Below are positions 17,264 to 26,610 of a stretch of DNA of 64,000 nt, piece by piece (the first letter of the stretch is position 1; every line of letters starts with the position of its first letter). Position numbers and translations under genes: made by a program. This stretch comes from Microbacterium terricola (GTDB lineage: Bacteria; Actinomycetota; Actinomycetes; Actinomycetales; Microbacteriaceae). Location: NCBI RefSeq assembly GCF_027943945.1, contig NZ_AP027141.1:2790001-2854000 (forward strand). The letters are read 5' to 3'. The notes under the pieces were generated by a model. It was not told where the DNA came from, made no database searches, and saw nothing but the letters and a program-made list of their open reading frames with translations.

Positions 17264-17325
17264 CGTTTACGGACGCGACACGCCGCTTGCGTCGGCGGCC
17301 ACGCGGCGTGTCCCGTCCGTAAACG
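17264..17325. repeat. 62-bp palindrome family A, copy 2
   Basis: Arms 17264-17286 and 17303-17325 with one mismatch and a different 16-nt loop. It lies 15 nt after the DUF559 gene stop and 36 nt before the stop of the converging permease gene, so it could terminate transcription from either side. Confidence 0.95.
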
Positions 17326-17361
17326 GGATGGGGGCCGAGGCGCCCCGCCGATCGGGCGGCC

Positions 17362-18345
17362 TCAGCCCTTCACGGCGCCGCCGAGGCCGGCGGAGCGCAG
17401 GAACACCGACTGGAACAGCAGGAACATCGCGATCGGGATCAGGGTCGAGATCGCGAGTGCGGCGAGGAACACATCCAGCTCTGTCTGGCTCTGCACATCG
17501 GGCAGCCGGACCGACAGGGGCTGCACCGCGGGGTTCGGCAGCACGAGCTTCGGCCAGAGGTAGTCCTTCCACGCCGCGATGATCGCGAACACCGACACCA
17601 CCCCGAGGATGGGCTTGGACATCGGCAGCACGATCGACCAGAACAGCCGGAACGGCCCTGCGCCATCCGTGGTCGCCGCCTCGAACACCTCGCGCGGGAG
17701 GTTGTCGAAGAACCGCTTGACCAGCAGGATGTTGAACGCGTTCGCCGCCATCGGCAGCCACACCGCGAGGTAGTTGTTGAGCAGGCTGACCTCGCCCAGC
17801 AGCGGCGGGTTGACGATCGTGAGGTACAGCGGCACGAGCAGCACGATGCCCGGGATGAACAGCGTCGCCAGCACCAGCGCGTTGAGGATCGGCGCGTACT
17901 TCGGACGCAGGACCGACAGCGCGTACCCCGCCGTCGTGGCGATGAACAGCTGCGAGAACCAGGCCCCCGCGGCGATGACCACCGTGTTGAAGAAGTACTG
18001 GTCGATGTGGATGTCGTTCCACGCGGTGGACAGGTTCGCCCAGTCCATCCCGTTCGGCCAGAGCGCGAACGGCTGGGACAGGGTGTCCTGCGTCGGGGTG
18101 ATCGCGGCCTTCGCGAGCCAGAGGATGGGCCCGAGCCCGGCGACGACGAGCGACACCGTGAGGAAGATGTGCGTGATCGTCATCCCGGCGCGGGTGCCGG
18201 GGCGGCGCCGCTCGGAGTCCGACACGATGGTGCGCTCGGCGAGGTCGTCGATGCCCTTCGGCGAGCCCAGCGACCGTCCGCGCCGCGCGGTCAGGAAGGC
18301 ACGCATCCCCTCCTTGCGCATGGTGGTGGAGATCGAGGAGGTCAT
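17362..18345 (-). CDS. Carbohydrate ABC transporter permease, MalG-like (alpha-glucoside locus)
   Basis: Protein of 327 aa. A polar lead of about 58 residues precedes six membrane segments, with the FEAATTDGAGPFRLFW cytoplasmic signature of CUT1 permeases. Its ATG overlaps the stop of the partner permease (ATGA). It is the last gene of the GH13, binding protein, permease, permease operon. No cognate ATPase is present. Confidence 0.92.
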   Translation of the reverse strand: MTSSISTTMRKEGMRAFLTARRGRSLGSPKGIDDLAERTIVSDSERRRPGTRAGMTITHIFLTVSLVVAGLGPILWLAKAAITPTQDTLSQPFALWPNGMDWANLSTAWNDIHIDQYFFNTVVIAAGAWFSQLFIATTAGYALSVLRPKYAPILNALVLATLFIPGIVLLVPLYLTIVNPPLLGEVSLLNNYLAVWLPMAANAFNILLVKRFFDNLPREVFEAATTDGAGPFRLFWSIVLPMSKPILGVVSVFAIIAAWKDYLWPKLVLPNPAVQPLSVRLPDVQSQTELDVFLAALAISTLIPIAMFLLFQSVFLRSAGLGGAVKG

Positions 18346-19304
18346 GAGGTGCTCCAGCGGTTGGTCAGCTTGAAGTACAGCCAGGAGAGGATCGCGAGCA
18401 CGATCGCGAGCAGCACCGACACCGCGGTCGCCTCGCCGTAGTCGCCGCCCAGACTGTTCCGGAACGCCTTGTCGTAGATGTACAGCAGCACGGTCTTCGT
18501 CGCACCGGCAGGGCCGCCGCCGGTGAACAGGAACGGCTCGAGGAACACCTGCGCCGTCGCGATCACCTGCAGGATCAGCATGATGAAGAGGATGCCGCGC
18601 AGCTGCGGGATCGTGACGTGCCAGACCTTGCGCCAGATGCTCGCGCCGTCGACCTCGGCGGCGTCGTACAGCTCGGGCGGCACGCTCAGCAGCGCAGCGA
18701 GGTAGATGATGATCGACCCGCCCGCGGCGGCCCACGTCGCTTCGAGCACGAGCGAGGGCATCGCCTGCGTCGCCGACGACAGCCACGGCTGCGGAGGGAT
18801 GCCGACCCAGCCGAGCGCGGTGTTGAACACGCCGGCCGGGTCGGCGCTGTAGAAGAACTTCCACAGCAGCACCGCGACGACCGGGGGGATCACCACGGGC
18901 AGATAGGCGAGCGCCGAGTAGACGCCCTTGCCGCGCTTGACCTCGCTCATCAGCACGGCCATGAACAGCGGCAGCGGGAACCCGAACAGCAGCGCGAGCA
19001 CAGCGAAGTACAGGGTGTTGATCACCGCGCGACCGAGCTCGGGATCGCTCAGCACGGTGACGTAGTTGTCGAGCCCGACCCACTCCGACACGATCAGGTT
19101 CGTCTTCTGCAGGCTCATGATCACCGATTGCACGATCGGCGACCACGAGAAGAAGAAGAACACGAAGATCATCGGCAGCAGGAACAGGAGGTTCCAGAGG
19201 CCGCCCCCGCGGTACCAGGTCACCGGGCTGCGGCGCGGCTTGCGTCGCGCAGGCGCGACAGGGGCGGATGCTGCCTCAGCACGTGGCGGCAGGGTCATGG
19301 TCAC
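18342..19304 (-). CDS. Carbohydrate ABC transporter permease, MalF-like (alpha-glucoside locus)
   Basis: Protein of about 320 aa with six membrane segments and YDAAEVDGASIWRKVWH as the ATPase-contact loop. The GTG at 19304 has GGA 7 nt upstream; an ATG two codons later is an alternative. A palindrome of family A sits between this gene and the upstream binding-protein gene, so translation must start afresh here. Confidence 0.92.
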   Translation of the reverse strand: MTMTLPPRAEAASAPVAPARRKPRRSPVTWYRGGGLWNLLFLLPMIFVFFFFSWSPIVQSVIMSLQKTNLIVSEWVGLDNYVTVLSDPELGRAVINTLYFAVLALLFGFPLPLFMAVLMSEVKRGKGVYSALAYLPVVIPPVVAVLLWKFFYSADPAGVFNTALGWVGIPPQPWLSSATQAMPSLVLEATWAAAGGSIIIYLAALLSVPPELYDAAEVDGASIWRKVWHVTIPQLRGILFIMLILQVIATAQVFLEPFLFTGGGPAGATKTVLLYIYDKAFRNSLGGDYGEATAVSVLLAIVLAILSWLYFKLTNRWSTS

Positions 19305-19326
19305 GTCGGTTCCAACTCGGTGGGTC

Positions 19327-19388
19327 CGATTACGGACGAGACACGCCGCCTGCTCCGTGCGGGAAGCGGCGTGTCCCGTCCGTAAACG
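19327..19388. repeat. 62-bp palindrome family A, copy 3, between binding-protein and permease genes
   Basis: Arms 19327-19349 and 19366-19388 with two mismatches. It lies 17 nt after the binding-protein stop, inside the operon, where a stable hairpin could protect the upstream message or stop part of transcription. Confidence 0.93.
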
Positions 19389-19405
19389 GGGTGGGGCGGG
19401 GGGGG

Positions 19406-20776
19406 TTACTGGTCGAGCAGCGCCTGCGCGTCGGTCTGCGCCTTGGCGAGCAGCGCGTCGATGTCGGCGTTCTCATCGGTGAGGACCGTCTGCACGACAC
19501 CGTCGAGCAGGGCGTAGACCTCCTGGGTGCTCTTCTTCGCCTCGCCGACTGGGGTCTGGTCCCAGATCGAGTCGATGAAGGGTGCCATCTGGTCGCGCGG
19601 CACGTTGATGTACGGCTCGATCCAGGTCAGCGACTCCTCGTACAGCTCACGGCTCAGCACAGGGAGCACCGGGGTTCCGACGGCCTGACCGGAGTCGGAC
19701 AGCGCCTTCGCGTCGGCCACGGCAGCATCCTCGTCGAGCAGCTTCTGCATGTAGTACCAGTCGATCCAGGTGACCGCGGCCGCCTTGGTGTCGTCGTCGA
19801 CGGTCGGGCTGATCACCGCGATGTCGCCACCACCGAGCGTGCCGGGGTCGTCACCCTCGACCGGGACGACGCCGAGGCCGTACTGGTCGGGGCTCATGCC
19901 GAAGTCGCGCACGAGGGCCGTGTAGACGTCGGAGCCCGACGTGTACATGCCGATGTTGCCGGCGGCGAACTCCTGGTTGATCGTGCCCCAGTCGAGGTCG
20001 ACCTTCGAGCCGAACGAGTCGTCCTCCCACCGCAGGTCGTGCAGGAACTGCAGCGTGTTGCGGGTGCCGTCGTTGTCGATCGTCGACTCGGCCGTACCGT
20101 CGGCGTTGTCGACCTGCGTGCGACCGCCGCGCGCGACCGTCTGCGCCGTCAGCTGCCAGCCGCCGGTGTTGTTGATCGCCATCTGCGCGTAGCCGGCCTT
20201 GCCGGTGGCGTCGGAGATCTTCTTGGCGTACTCGCGCACCTGCTCCCACGTGGTCGGCGGGCTGTCGGGGTCGAGGCCGGCCTGCTCGAACAGGTCGCGG
20301 TTGTAGTGCAGACCCATCGCGTACGCCTGGCGCGGGAACCCGAAGATGTGGCCCTCGCCGTCGGTGACGCCGTCGAGGATGATCGGGTTGAAGCTGTCGG
20401 TGTAGCCCAGCTCCTCGATCTCGTCGGTGACGTCCATGAGCTGGCCGTTCTCGAGCAGCGTCTTGGAGTCGGTGAACGGCACGGTGAACACGTCCGGCAG
20501 GCTGCCGCCGGCGAGCTGCACGGCGAAGGTCGGGCCTTCCCACTCGTACTCGACACCGATGATGTCGATGTCGGGGTGCTCGTCCTCGAACTGCTTCTCC
20601 TGGGTGGCGAAGGCCTCGTAGGCCGCAGCATCCGCTCCGGGCGGGAACGTGGCGACCCGCAGCTCGACCTTGCCGTCGGCGTTCTCCTCTCCCTCGCCGG
20701 CGGAGCAGCCGGCGAGTGCGCCGATGGTCGCCGCCACGGCGACACCGGCGAGCAGGACCCTTGCTGGTGACTTCAT
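19406..20776 (-). CDS. Sugar ABC transporter substrate-binding lipoprotein (alpha-glucoside locus)
   Basis: Protein of 456 aa with a lipoprotein signal: MKSPAR, hydrophobic core, lipobox GALAGC with C24, then an acidic linker (SAGEGEENADG). The mature domain is a family 1 solute-binding protein (LPDVFTVPFTDSKTLLENGQL; the PPTTWEQVREYAKKI motif is typical). AGGAAAGACG precedes the ATG. It follows the GH13 gene by 44 nt. Linked GH13 and LacI genes suggest an alpha-glucoside (isomaltose- or sucrose-type) ligand; this is inferred. Confidence 0.92.
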   Translation of the reverse strand: MKSPARVLLAGVAVAATIGALAGCSAGEGEENADGKVELRVATFPPGADAAAYEAFATQEKQFEDEHPDIDIIGVEYEWEGPTFAVQLAGGSLPDVFTVPFTDSKTLLENGQLMDVTDEIEELGYTDSFNPIILDGVTDGEGHIFGFPRQAYAMGLHYNRDLFEQAGLDPDSPPTTWEQVREYAKKISDATGKAGYAQMAINNTGGWQLTAQTVARGGRTQVDNADGTAESTIDNDGTRNTLQFLHDLRWEDDSFGSKVDLDWGTINQEFAAGNIGMYTSGSDVYTALVRDFGMSPDQYGLGVVPVEGDDPGTLGGGDIAVISPTVDDDTKAAAVTWIDWYYMQKLLDEDAAVADAKALSDSGQAVGTPVLPVLSRELYEESLTWIEPYINVPRDQMAPFIDSIWDQTPVGEAKKSTQEVYALLDGVVQTVLTDENADIDALLAKAQTDAQALLDQ

Positions 20777-20820
20777 CGTCTTTCCTTTCGTGGTGAGGAC
20801 CGCGCCTGCCTCGTTGCGCG

Positions 20821-22506
20821 TCAGCCCTCGGGGGTGTGGGTGGTCGTGGGCGCAGGGACCTGCAGCCACGCTGTGGAATCGCCCGCAAGGCGCCCCGCGT
20901 CGAGTGGTGCACTCGACAGCAGGACGGTCGTGCCCTCGGGCAGGGGCACGGGGTCGTCGCCGGTGTTGACGACACACGCGAAGGTGTCGCCGCGGCGGAA
21001 GGCCAGGATCTCGGATGCGGCGCCCCGGTGACCGGCGGCAGGGACCGCATCGTCCCACCAGGTCAGCGGGCCGTCGCCGAGCGCGGGGATCTCGCGCCGC
21101 AGCCGCAGCGCGTCCCGGTAGAGGTGCAGGGTCGACGCCGGGTCGGCCTCCTGCGCCTGGACGGTGAGCGTGGACCAGTCCGCGGGCTGCGGCAGCCATG
21201 GCTCGGTGCCGGCGGGGCCGAAGCCGTACGGCGGCTCGGCACCCGACCAGGGCAGCGGCACGCGACAGCCGTCGCGGCCGGGGTCGACGCCGCCTGAGCG
21301 GAAGTGCATCGGATCCTGGATCAGCTCGCGCGGCAGGTCCTCGACCTCGGGCAGCCCGAGCTCGTCGCCCTGGTAGATGTAGAGGCTGCCGGGGAGCGCC
21401 GCCACGAGCAGAGCGGCGGCGCGGGCGCGGTGGAGGCCCAACTCGGGGTCGCTCGGCACGCCGAAGCGCTTCTTCAGGAACGCGAACGCGGTGTCCTCCC
21501 GCCCATACCGGGTGGCCGGACGCGTCACGTCGTGGTTGCTCAGCACCCAGGTGCTCGGCGCGCCGACGGGGGCGTGGGCGGCGAGGGTCTGCTCGATCGA
21601 TTCGCGGAAGGATGCTGCGCCCCACGGCCGCGCGAGGAAGTCGAAGTTGAACGCCGTGTGCAGCTCGTCGGACCGCAGGTAGTGGGTGAACCGCTCGATG
21701 TCAGGCACCCAGATCTCGCCGACGAGCACGCGCGTGCCGGGGTAGGAGTCGGCGATGGACCGCCACGACCGGTAGATGTCGTGCAGCTCGTCGCGGTCCT
21801 CGGTGGGGTGGTCGGGCTTCTCACCGACCTCGGGCAGGTCGGCGTCCTTGACCAGCAGCGCCGCGGAGTCGATCCGGACGCCGGCCACTCCGCGGTCGAA
21901 CCAGAAGCGCAGGATGTCCTCGTGCTCACGGCGGACGTCGGGGTGATTCCAGTTCAGGTCGGGCTGCTCGGGCGTGAACATGTGCAGGTACCACTCGCCC
22001 GGCGTGCCGTCGGCGTCGGTGGTGCGGGTCCATGTGGTGCCCTGGAAGCTCGAGACCCAGTGCGTCGGGATCTCGTCGCCGTGCTCGCCCTTGCCGGGGT
22101 GGAACCAGAACCGCTCGCGCTCCGGGCTGCCGGGGCCGGCGGCGAGCGCCGCCTGGAACCACTCGTGCTGGTCGCTGATGTGGTTCGGGACCACGTCGAT
22201 GATCGTGCGGATGCCCAGCGCGAGAGCCTCGGTGATGAGCGCCTCGGCCTCGGCGAGCGTGCCGAAGCGAGGGTCGATGTCGCGGTAGTCCTGGACGTCG
22301 TAGCCGCCATCGGCGAGCGGGCTCGGGTACCAGGGGTTGAACCAGATCGCGTCGACGCCGAGGTCCTTGAGGTACCCGAGGTGCTGCCGCACGCCGGCGA
22401 GGTCGCCGGTGCCGTCGCCGTTCCCGTCCGCGAAGCTGCGGACGTAGACCTGGTAGATCACGGCGCTGCGCCACCACAGTGCGTCATCGCGGGCGTCGCT
22501 GTCCAC
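20821..22506 (-). CDS. GH13 alpha-glucosidase (oligo-1,6-glucosidase type)
   Basis: Protein of 561 aa. The start WWRSAVIYQVYVRSFADGNGDG is typical of GH13 oligo-1,6-glucosidase and sucrose hydrolase relatives. Active-site residues are visible: H109 (DVVPNH), nucleophile D213 (GVRIDS), acid/base E264 (LVGEIW) and H325-D326 (SNHDV). No signal peptide, so it hydrolyses imported alpha-glucosides in the cytoplasm. GTG start. First gene of the operon, with a candidate LacI operator 56-65 nt upstream. Confidence 0.93.
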   Translation of the reverse strand: MDSDARDDALWWRSAVIYQVYVRSFADGNGDGTGDLAGVRQHLGYLKDLGVDAIWFNPWYPSPLADGGYDVQDYRDIDPRFGTLAEAEALITEALALGIRTIIDVVPNHISDQHEWFQAALAAGPGSPERERFWFHPGKGEHGDEIPTHWVSSFQGTTWTRTTDADGTPGEWYLHMFTPEQPDLNWNHPDVRREHEDILRFWFDRGVAGVRIDSAALLVKDADLPEVGEKPDHPTEDRDELHDIYRSWRSIADSYPGTRVLVGEIWVPDIERFTHYLRSDELHTAFNFDFLARPWGAASFRESIEQTLAAHAPVGAPSTWVLSNHDVTRPATRYGREDTAFAFLKKRFGVPSDPELGLHRARAAALLVAALPGSLYIYQGDELGLPEVEDLPRELIQDPMHFRSGGVDPGRDGCRVPLPWSGAEPPYGFGPAGTEPWLPQPADWSTLTVQAQEADPASTLHLYRDALRLRREIPALGDGPLTWWDDAVPAAGHRGAASEILAFRRGDTFACVVNTGDDPVPLPEGTTVLLSSAPLDAGRLAGDSTAWLQVPAPTTTHTPEG

Positions 22507-22561
22507 GGGGCTCCTTCGTCGGTGATGGGGCGGCTACCGATGAATGTAGCTTTGGGATCCT

Positions 22562-22571
22562 TTGCGCGCAA
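22562..22571. promoter_or_regulatory. Candidate LacI-family operator upstream of GH13
   Basis: TTGCGCGCAA is a perfect palindrome with the central CG typical of LacI-family sites. It lies between the GH13 start and the LacI gene. Eight of its ten bases (GCGCGCAA) recur at 23833-23840 in front of the LacI gene. Confidence 0.5.
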
Positions 22572-22657
22572 CTCTTTGACAAGTATCTGCAAGATCACGA
22601 TTATGCAACGGCGGGTTCTGGATTCGTCGAGCTGCGGTCAGAGACCCACCCCGGCCC

Positions 22658-22787
22658 GTTGAGCGAGCGCAGCGAGACGAAGCGGAGCGAGCTCACGCCG
22701 TTTCGTCTCGTCGCTGCGCTCCTCGCTCAACGACCCGCAGGCAGACACCCACCCCGGCCCGTTAAGCGAGCGGAGCGAGACGAAACG
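22658..22787. repeat. Family B repeats (CGTTGAGCGAGC...GAGACGAA), two direct units and one inverted
   Basis: CGTTGAGCGAGCGCAGCGAG at 22658 and its near-complement ending at 22732 form a long hairpin. A second direct unit starts at 22760. The 20-nt lead-in (GACCCACCCCGGCCCGTT versus CACCCACCCCGGCCCGTT) is also duplicated about 102 nt apart, so a unit seems to have been copied locally. It occupies most of the 289-nt gap between GH13 and the LacI stop. Related single units are at 31990 and 62699. Confidence 0.85.
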
Positions 22788-22795
22788 GAGCGAGC

Positions 22796-23803
22796 TCAGG
22801 CCCGGACGGGACCCGTCGACGAGCGCAGCACGAGCTCGGGCTCGAAGAGCAGCTCGTCCCCCGCTTCGGTCGTCCCGGCGATCTGCGAGAGCAGCAGCTC
22901 GATGACGGTGCGGCCCATCGGCTCGATCGGCTGCCTGACGGTGGTGAGCGGAGGCTCGGTGCAGCTCATCAGGGCCGAGTCGTCGAAGCCGACGACGCTG
23001 ACATCCTCGGGCACGCGCATGCCCAGCCGGCGGGCCGCGCGCACGGCCCCGAGCGCCAGCGGGTCGCTCGCACAGACGACGGCGGTGGCTCCGGCCGCGA
23101 ACAGGCGGGCGGCGCCGGCCTGCCCCGACTCGAGCGAATAGAGCCCGCGCACGACGAGATCCTCGTCGAGCGGCGAACCGAGGCGTTCGAGGAGGCGGGT
23201 CGCCGCATCCAGCTTCCGCCGTGAGGGGATGTGGTCGAGCGGCCCGAGCACCATCCCGATGCGGCGGTGCCCGAGCTGGTGCAGGTGCAGCACCGCCTGC
23301 TCGGCCGCCGCGACGTCGTCGGTCGACACGGTGGCGAAGTCGAGCGACGGGATGCGCGCATTCACGAGCACCGTCGGCAGGTTGACCTGACGCAGGCGCT
23401 CGAAGTGCTCGTGCGGGGCGTCGGCCTGGCTGTAGTTGCCGCCGAGGAAGATCACGCCGGACACCTGCTGCTGCAGGAGCAGATCGACGTACTCCGACTC
23501 GCTGATCCCGCCGGCGTTCTGCGTGCACAGCAGCGGCGTGTAGCCGTTCTGGGTGAGCCCCCCGCCGATGATCTCGGCGAGCGCGGGGAAGATCGGGTTC
23601 GTGAGCTCGGGCAGCACCAGGCCGACGAGCCGAGCCCGTTCGCCGCGCAGCTTGGTCGGCCGCTCGTAGCCGAGCACATCGAGCGCGGTGAGCACGGCCT
23701 GGCGCGTGGCCTCGGACACCCCCGGCTTGCCGTTGAGCACGCGGCTGACCGTGGCCTCACTGACTCCGACTTTGCGCGCCACCTCGGCGAGACGCTTCGA
23801 CAT
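22796..23803 (-). CDS. LacI-family transcriptional repressor (alpha-glucoside locus)
   Basis: Protein of 335 aa. The N-terminal helix-turn-helix and hinge span residues 2-58 (RLAEVARKVGVSEATVSRVLNGKPGVSEATR), followed by the periplasmic-binding-like effector domain with the usual SVVGFDDSALMSC near the C-terminus. It starts at MSKRLAEV. It probably represses the downstream GH13 importer operon, and itself, through TTGCGCGCAA-like sites. Confidence 0.93.
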   Translation of the reverse strand: MSKRLAEVARKVGVSEATVSRVLNGKPGVSEATRQAVLTALDVLGYERPTKLRGERARLVGLVLPELTNPIFPALAEIIGGGLTQNGYTPLLCTQNAGGISESEYVDLLLQQQVSGVIFLGGNYSQADAPHEHFERLRQVNLPTVLVNARIPSLDFATVSTDDVAAAEQAVLHLHQLGHRRIGMVLGPLDHIPSRRKLDAATRLLERLGSPLDEDLVVRGLYSLESGQAGAARLFAAGATAVVCASDPLALGAVRAARRLGMRVPEDVSVVGFDDSALMSCTEPPLTTVRQPIEPMGRTVIELLLSQIAGTTEAGDELLFEPELVLRSSTGPVRA

Positions 23804-23816
23804 GCGGTCAGTGTAC

Positions 23817-23840
23817 GCAAGAACTTGCACAGGCGCGCAA
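23817..23840. promoter_or_regulatory. Candidate autoregulatory operator of the LacI gene
   Basis: GCAAGAACTTGC (inverted GCAAG/CTTGC, 23817-23828) is followed by GCGCGCAA (23833-23840), which matches most of the candidate operator upstream of the GH13 gene. Position is 14-37 nt upstream of the LacI start codon. Confidence 0.4.
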
Positions 23841-23924
23841 ATGCCACGCAAGCCGTGCGGGAGACAAGGTGAGCCCGCCTGTCAAGCCCATCCGTGCACG
23901 CGGGGCTCGCGTCAGGATGGATGC

Positions 23925-25295
23925 GTGCCCGGTCCCTCGCTCGTCTGGTTCCGCGACGACCTGCGCCTCGCCGACAATCCGGCGCTGCGTGCGGCGATCC
24001 ACCGCGGCGAGCCGATCATCGGCCTCTACGTGCTCGACGAGGAGTCGAGGGGAATCCGTCCGCTCGGCGGAGCGGCGAAGTGGTGGCTGCACCACTCGCT
24101 CGCCTCGCTCGGCGAGCGCATCTCCGAGCGAGGCTCGATCCTGGTACTGCGGCGGGGTCCCGCCGCGGCCGTCGTCCGCGACATCGCCGCGGCGACCGGA
24201 GCCGGCGCGGTGTTCTGGAATCGCCGCTACGGCGGGGCGGAGCGCGAGGTCGACACCGAGATCAAGACCGTGCTGCGCCACGACGGGCTCGAGGTCGATT
24301 CGTTCGCCGCGTCCCTGCTCTTCGAGCCGTGGACCGTGCAGACCGGTGCGGGGACGCCCTACTCCGTCTTCACGCCGTTCTGGCGGGCGTGCCAGTCGAT
24401 GCCGGCGCCGCGCGCTCCCCTGCCCGAGCCGCGCGAGGTCCCCGGCCCGTCCACCCCACCCGCGTCCGACGATTTCGACGCGTGGCAGCTGCTGCCCACG
24501 GAGCCCGACTGGGCCGAAGGCCTGCGCGACACCTGGGAGCCCGGCGAGCCGGCCGCACGCGCGCGCCTGCGCGCCTTCCTCGAGGACGACCTCGGTGCCT
24601 ACGACCGCGCGCGGGACGAGCCGGCGGCCGGCGTGACGTCCGGGCTCTCGCCGCGTCTGCGCTGGGGCGAGCTGAGCCCTCATCAGGTGTGGCACGAGAC
24701 GGTCGCACATCGCGGATCGGGTGCGCACGCCGCATCCGCCCAGCGTTTCCTCTCGGAGCTCGGCTGGCGCGAGTTCGCCGCATACACGCTCTTCTCCGCG
24801 CCAGACCTCGCCACCAAGAACTGGCGCTCGGAGTTCGACGCCTTCCCCTGGCCACGACTCAATAGATCGCACCTCACGGCATGGCAGCGCGGCCGCACCG
24901 GAGTGCCGCTGGTCGACGCGGGAATGCGGGAGCTCTGGCACACCGGGGTGATGCACAACCGGGTGCGCATGGTGGTCGGCTCGTTCCTGGTGAAGAACCT
25001 GCTGATCGACTGGCGGCACGGCGAGCAGTGGTTCTGGGACACGCTGGTGGATGCGGATGCGGCGAGCAACCCGTTCAACTGGCAGTGGGTCGCGGGCTCC
25101 GGAGCGGATGCGGCGCCGTACTTCCGCATCTTCAACCCCGAGCTGCAGGCGAAGAAGTTCGACCCGCACGGGGAGTATGTGAAACGGTGGGCGCCGGAGT
25201 ACTCGGCGGGCGAGGATCCGCAGCCGATCGTCGATCTCGGCGAGACCCGCCGCGCCGCGCTGGATGCGTACGACGCCGTGAAGCGGTCACGCTAG
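23925..25295 (+). CDS. phrB: Deoxyribodipyrimidine photolyase (class I CPD type)
   Basis: Protein of 456 aa. The N-terminal antenna-binding Rossmann domain starts SLVWFRDDLRLADNPAL. The C-terminal FAD-binding domain holds the strongly conserved HNRVRMVVGSFLVKNLL and SNPFNWQWVAGSGADAAPYF blocks. It repairs UV-made cyclobutane dimers using light. The start is GTG (MPGPSLVWF), with AGGATGG upstream; the longer frame runs antisense into the LacI promoter. Monocistronic and divergent from the LacI gene. Confidence 0.95.
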   Translation: MPGPSLVWFRDDLRLADNPALRAAIHRGEPIIGLYVLDEESRGIRPLGGAAKWWLHHSLASLGERISERGSILVLRRGPAAAVVRDIAAATGAGAVFWNRRYGGAEREVDTEIKTVLRHDGLEVDSFAASLLFEPWTVQTGAGTPYSVFTPFWRACQSMPAPRAPLPEPREVPGPSTPPASDDFDAWQLLPTEPDWAEGLRDTWEPGEPAARARLRAFLEDDLGAYDRARDEPAAGVTSGLSPRLRWGELSPHQVWHETVAHRGSGAHAASAQRFLSELGWREFAAYTLFSAPDLATKNWRSEFDAFPWPRLNRSHLTAWQRGRTGVPLVDAGMRELWHTGVMHNRVRMVVGSFLVKNLLIDWRHGEQWFWDTLVDADAASNPFNWQWVAGSGADAAPYFRIFNPELQAKKFDPHGEYVKRWAPEYSAGEDPQPIVDLGETRRAALDAYDAVKRSR

Positions 25296-25335
25296 CGGGA
25301 ATGCGTCGGGGATCCCGCGCGGTTGCACCACGGTG

Positions 25336-26391
25336 ATGAACCCTTCCCCCGCCCCCGCCCTCTCCGTCCTCGACCTGGTGCCCGTGCGCGCCGGGCAGAC
25401 CAGCGCACAGGCGGTGTCGGCATCCCTCGACCTCGCCTCCGTCGCCGACCGGCTGGGCTACCGCCGCTACTGGTTCGCCGAGCACCACAACATGCCGGCG
25501 GTCGCCTCGACCACGCCGCCCGTACTGGTGGCCGCCGCCGCGGGGCGCACGTCGACCATCCGTCTCGGGTCCGGTGGCGTGATGCTGCCGAACCACGCTC
25601 CGCTCATCGTCGCCGAGCAGTTCGCCGCGCTCGAGGCCATCGCGCCCGGTCGCATCGACCTCGGCATCGGCCGCGCGCCCGGCAGCGACCCGGTGATCAC
25701 CCAGCTGCTGCGCATGTCGGGCACCCCGAGCGACGTGGAGCGCTTCCCCCAGCACATCCGCGACATCCTCGCGCTGGTCTCGCCGGAAGGCGCGACCCTC
25801 GAGTTCACCGCCGGCGGCACCTACGACGTGCACGCGACACCCGCCGCACAGACGACTCCCGAGGTGTGGCTGCTCGGATCCAGCGACTATTCGGCCCAGC
25901 TCGCTGCGTCGCTCGGACTCCCCTATGTGTTCGCGAACCACTTCTCCGGCGACGGACTCGAGCGTGCCCTCAGCCTGTACCGCGGGCAGTTCCGGCCGAG
26001 CGAGGCTCACCCCGAGCCGCGCACGTTCCTCACCGTCAATGTGGTGGCGGCGCCGACCGCCGACGAGGCGCACGCCCGCGCGCTGCCCCAGGCGCGCATG
26101 ATGTCCAGGCTCCGCGGCGGCCGCCCGCTCGTTCCGCTCGAGACGGTGGAGCAGGCCGCGGCCGCCGAGGCGAGCGACCTCCTCGCCGCCCCGATCCTCG
26201 AGGGCCTCCGCCAGCGGTGGTTCATCGGCACCGGTGCAGAGGTCGCCGCATCCCTCCGCTCCTTCGCGGCCACGCACGGGGTCGACGAGGTGATGCTCTC
26301 GCCCGTGTCCGGTTCGTTCGACGCGGAGGCGATGGATGCTGCGCCCGGCCGCATCCAGACGCTCGAACTGATCGCCGCCGGCCTGAACTGA
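25336..26391 (+). CDS. LLM-class flavin-dependent oxidoreductase (bacterial luciferase-like)
   Basis: Protein of 351 aa. Luciferase-like TIM barrel with the group hallmark YWFAEHHNMP (45-54), then VAEQFAALEAIAPGRIDLGIGRAPG. These use FMN or F420; this subgroup (LLM protein of the 'alkanal monooxygenase alpha' type) has no proven substrate. A GTG one codon upstream is an equal start. Follows the photolyase gene by 40 nt on the same strand. Confidence 0.9.
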   Translation: MNPSPAPALSVLDLVPVRAGQTSAQAVSASLDLASVADRLGYRRYWFAEHHNMPAVASTTPPVLVAAAAGRTSTIRLGSGGVMLPNHAPLIVAEQFAALEAIAPGRIDLGIGRAPGSDPVITQLLRMSGTPSDVERFPQHIRDILALVSPEGATLEFTAGGTYDVHATPAAQTTPEVWLLGSSDYSAQLAASLGLPYVFANHFSGDGLERALSLYRGQFRPSEAHPEPRTFLTVNVVAAPTADEAHARALPQARMMSRLRGGRPLVPLETVEQAAAAEASDLLAAPILEGLRQRWFIGTGAEVAASLRSFAATHGVDEVMLSPVSGSFDAEAMDAAPGRIQTLELIAAGLN

Positions 26392-26610
26392 GGCTGCTCG
26401 CCCGAACCTGAGAGGTTCCTCGGCGCGCTGGATCTGTGGTCGGACCACATGCTAACCTGATCGCAAGAGCAGCCGTTCGCGGTCCTCCACCGACCGCCGT
26501 CTGCCCTCATCACTCCATCGCCGCCCGGTCGCGCCGAACTCTCGACTGCCCGGGCACGGCGTCGTACTCGGCATGCCTCGGATGGCTCGCACCACCGAGA
26601 AGAGGAACCC

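Noticed and set aside
16063..19388. Palindromes as a CRISPR array
   Set aside because: Copies are far apart and separated by genes; no regular spacers or cas genes.
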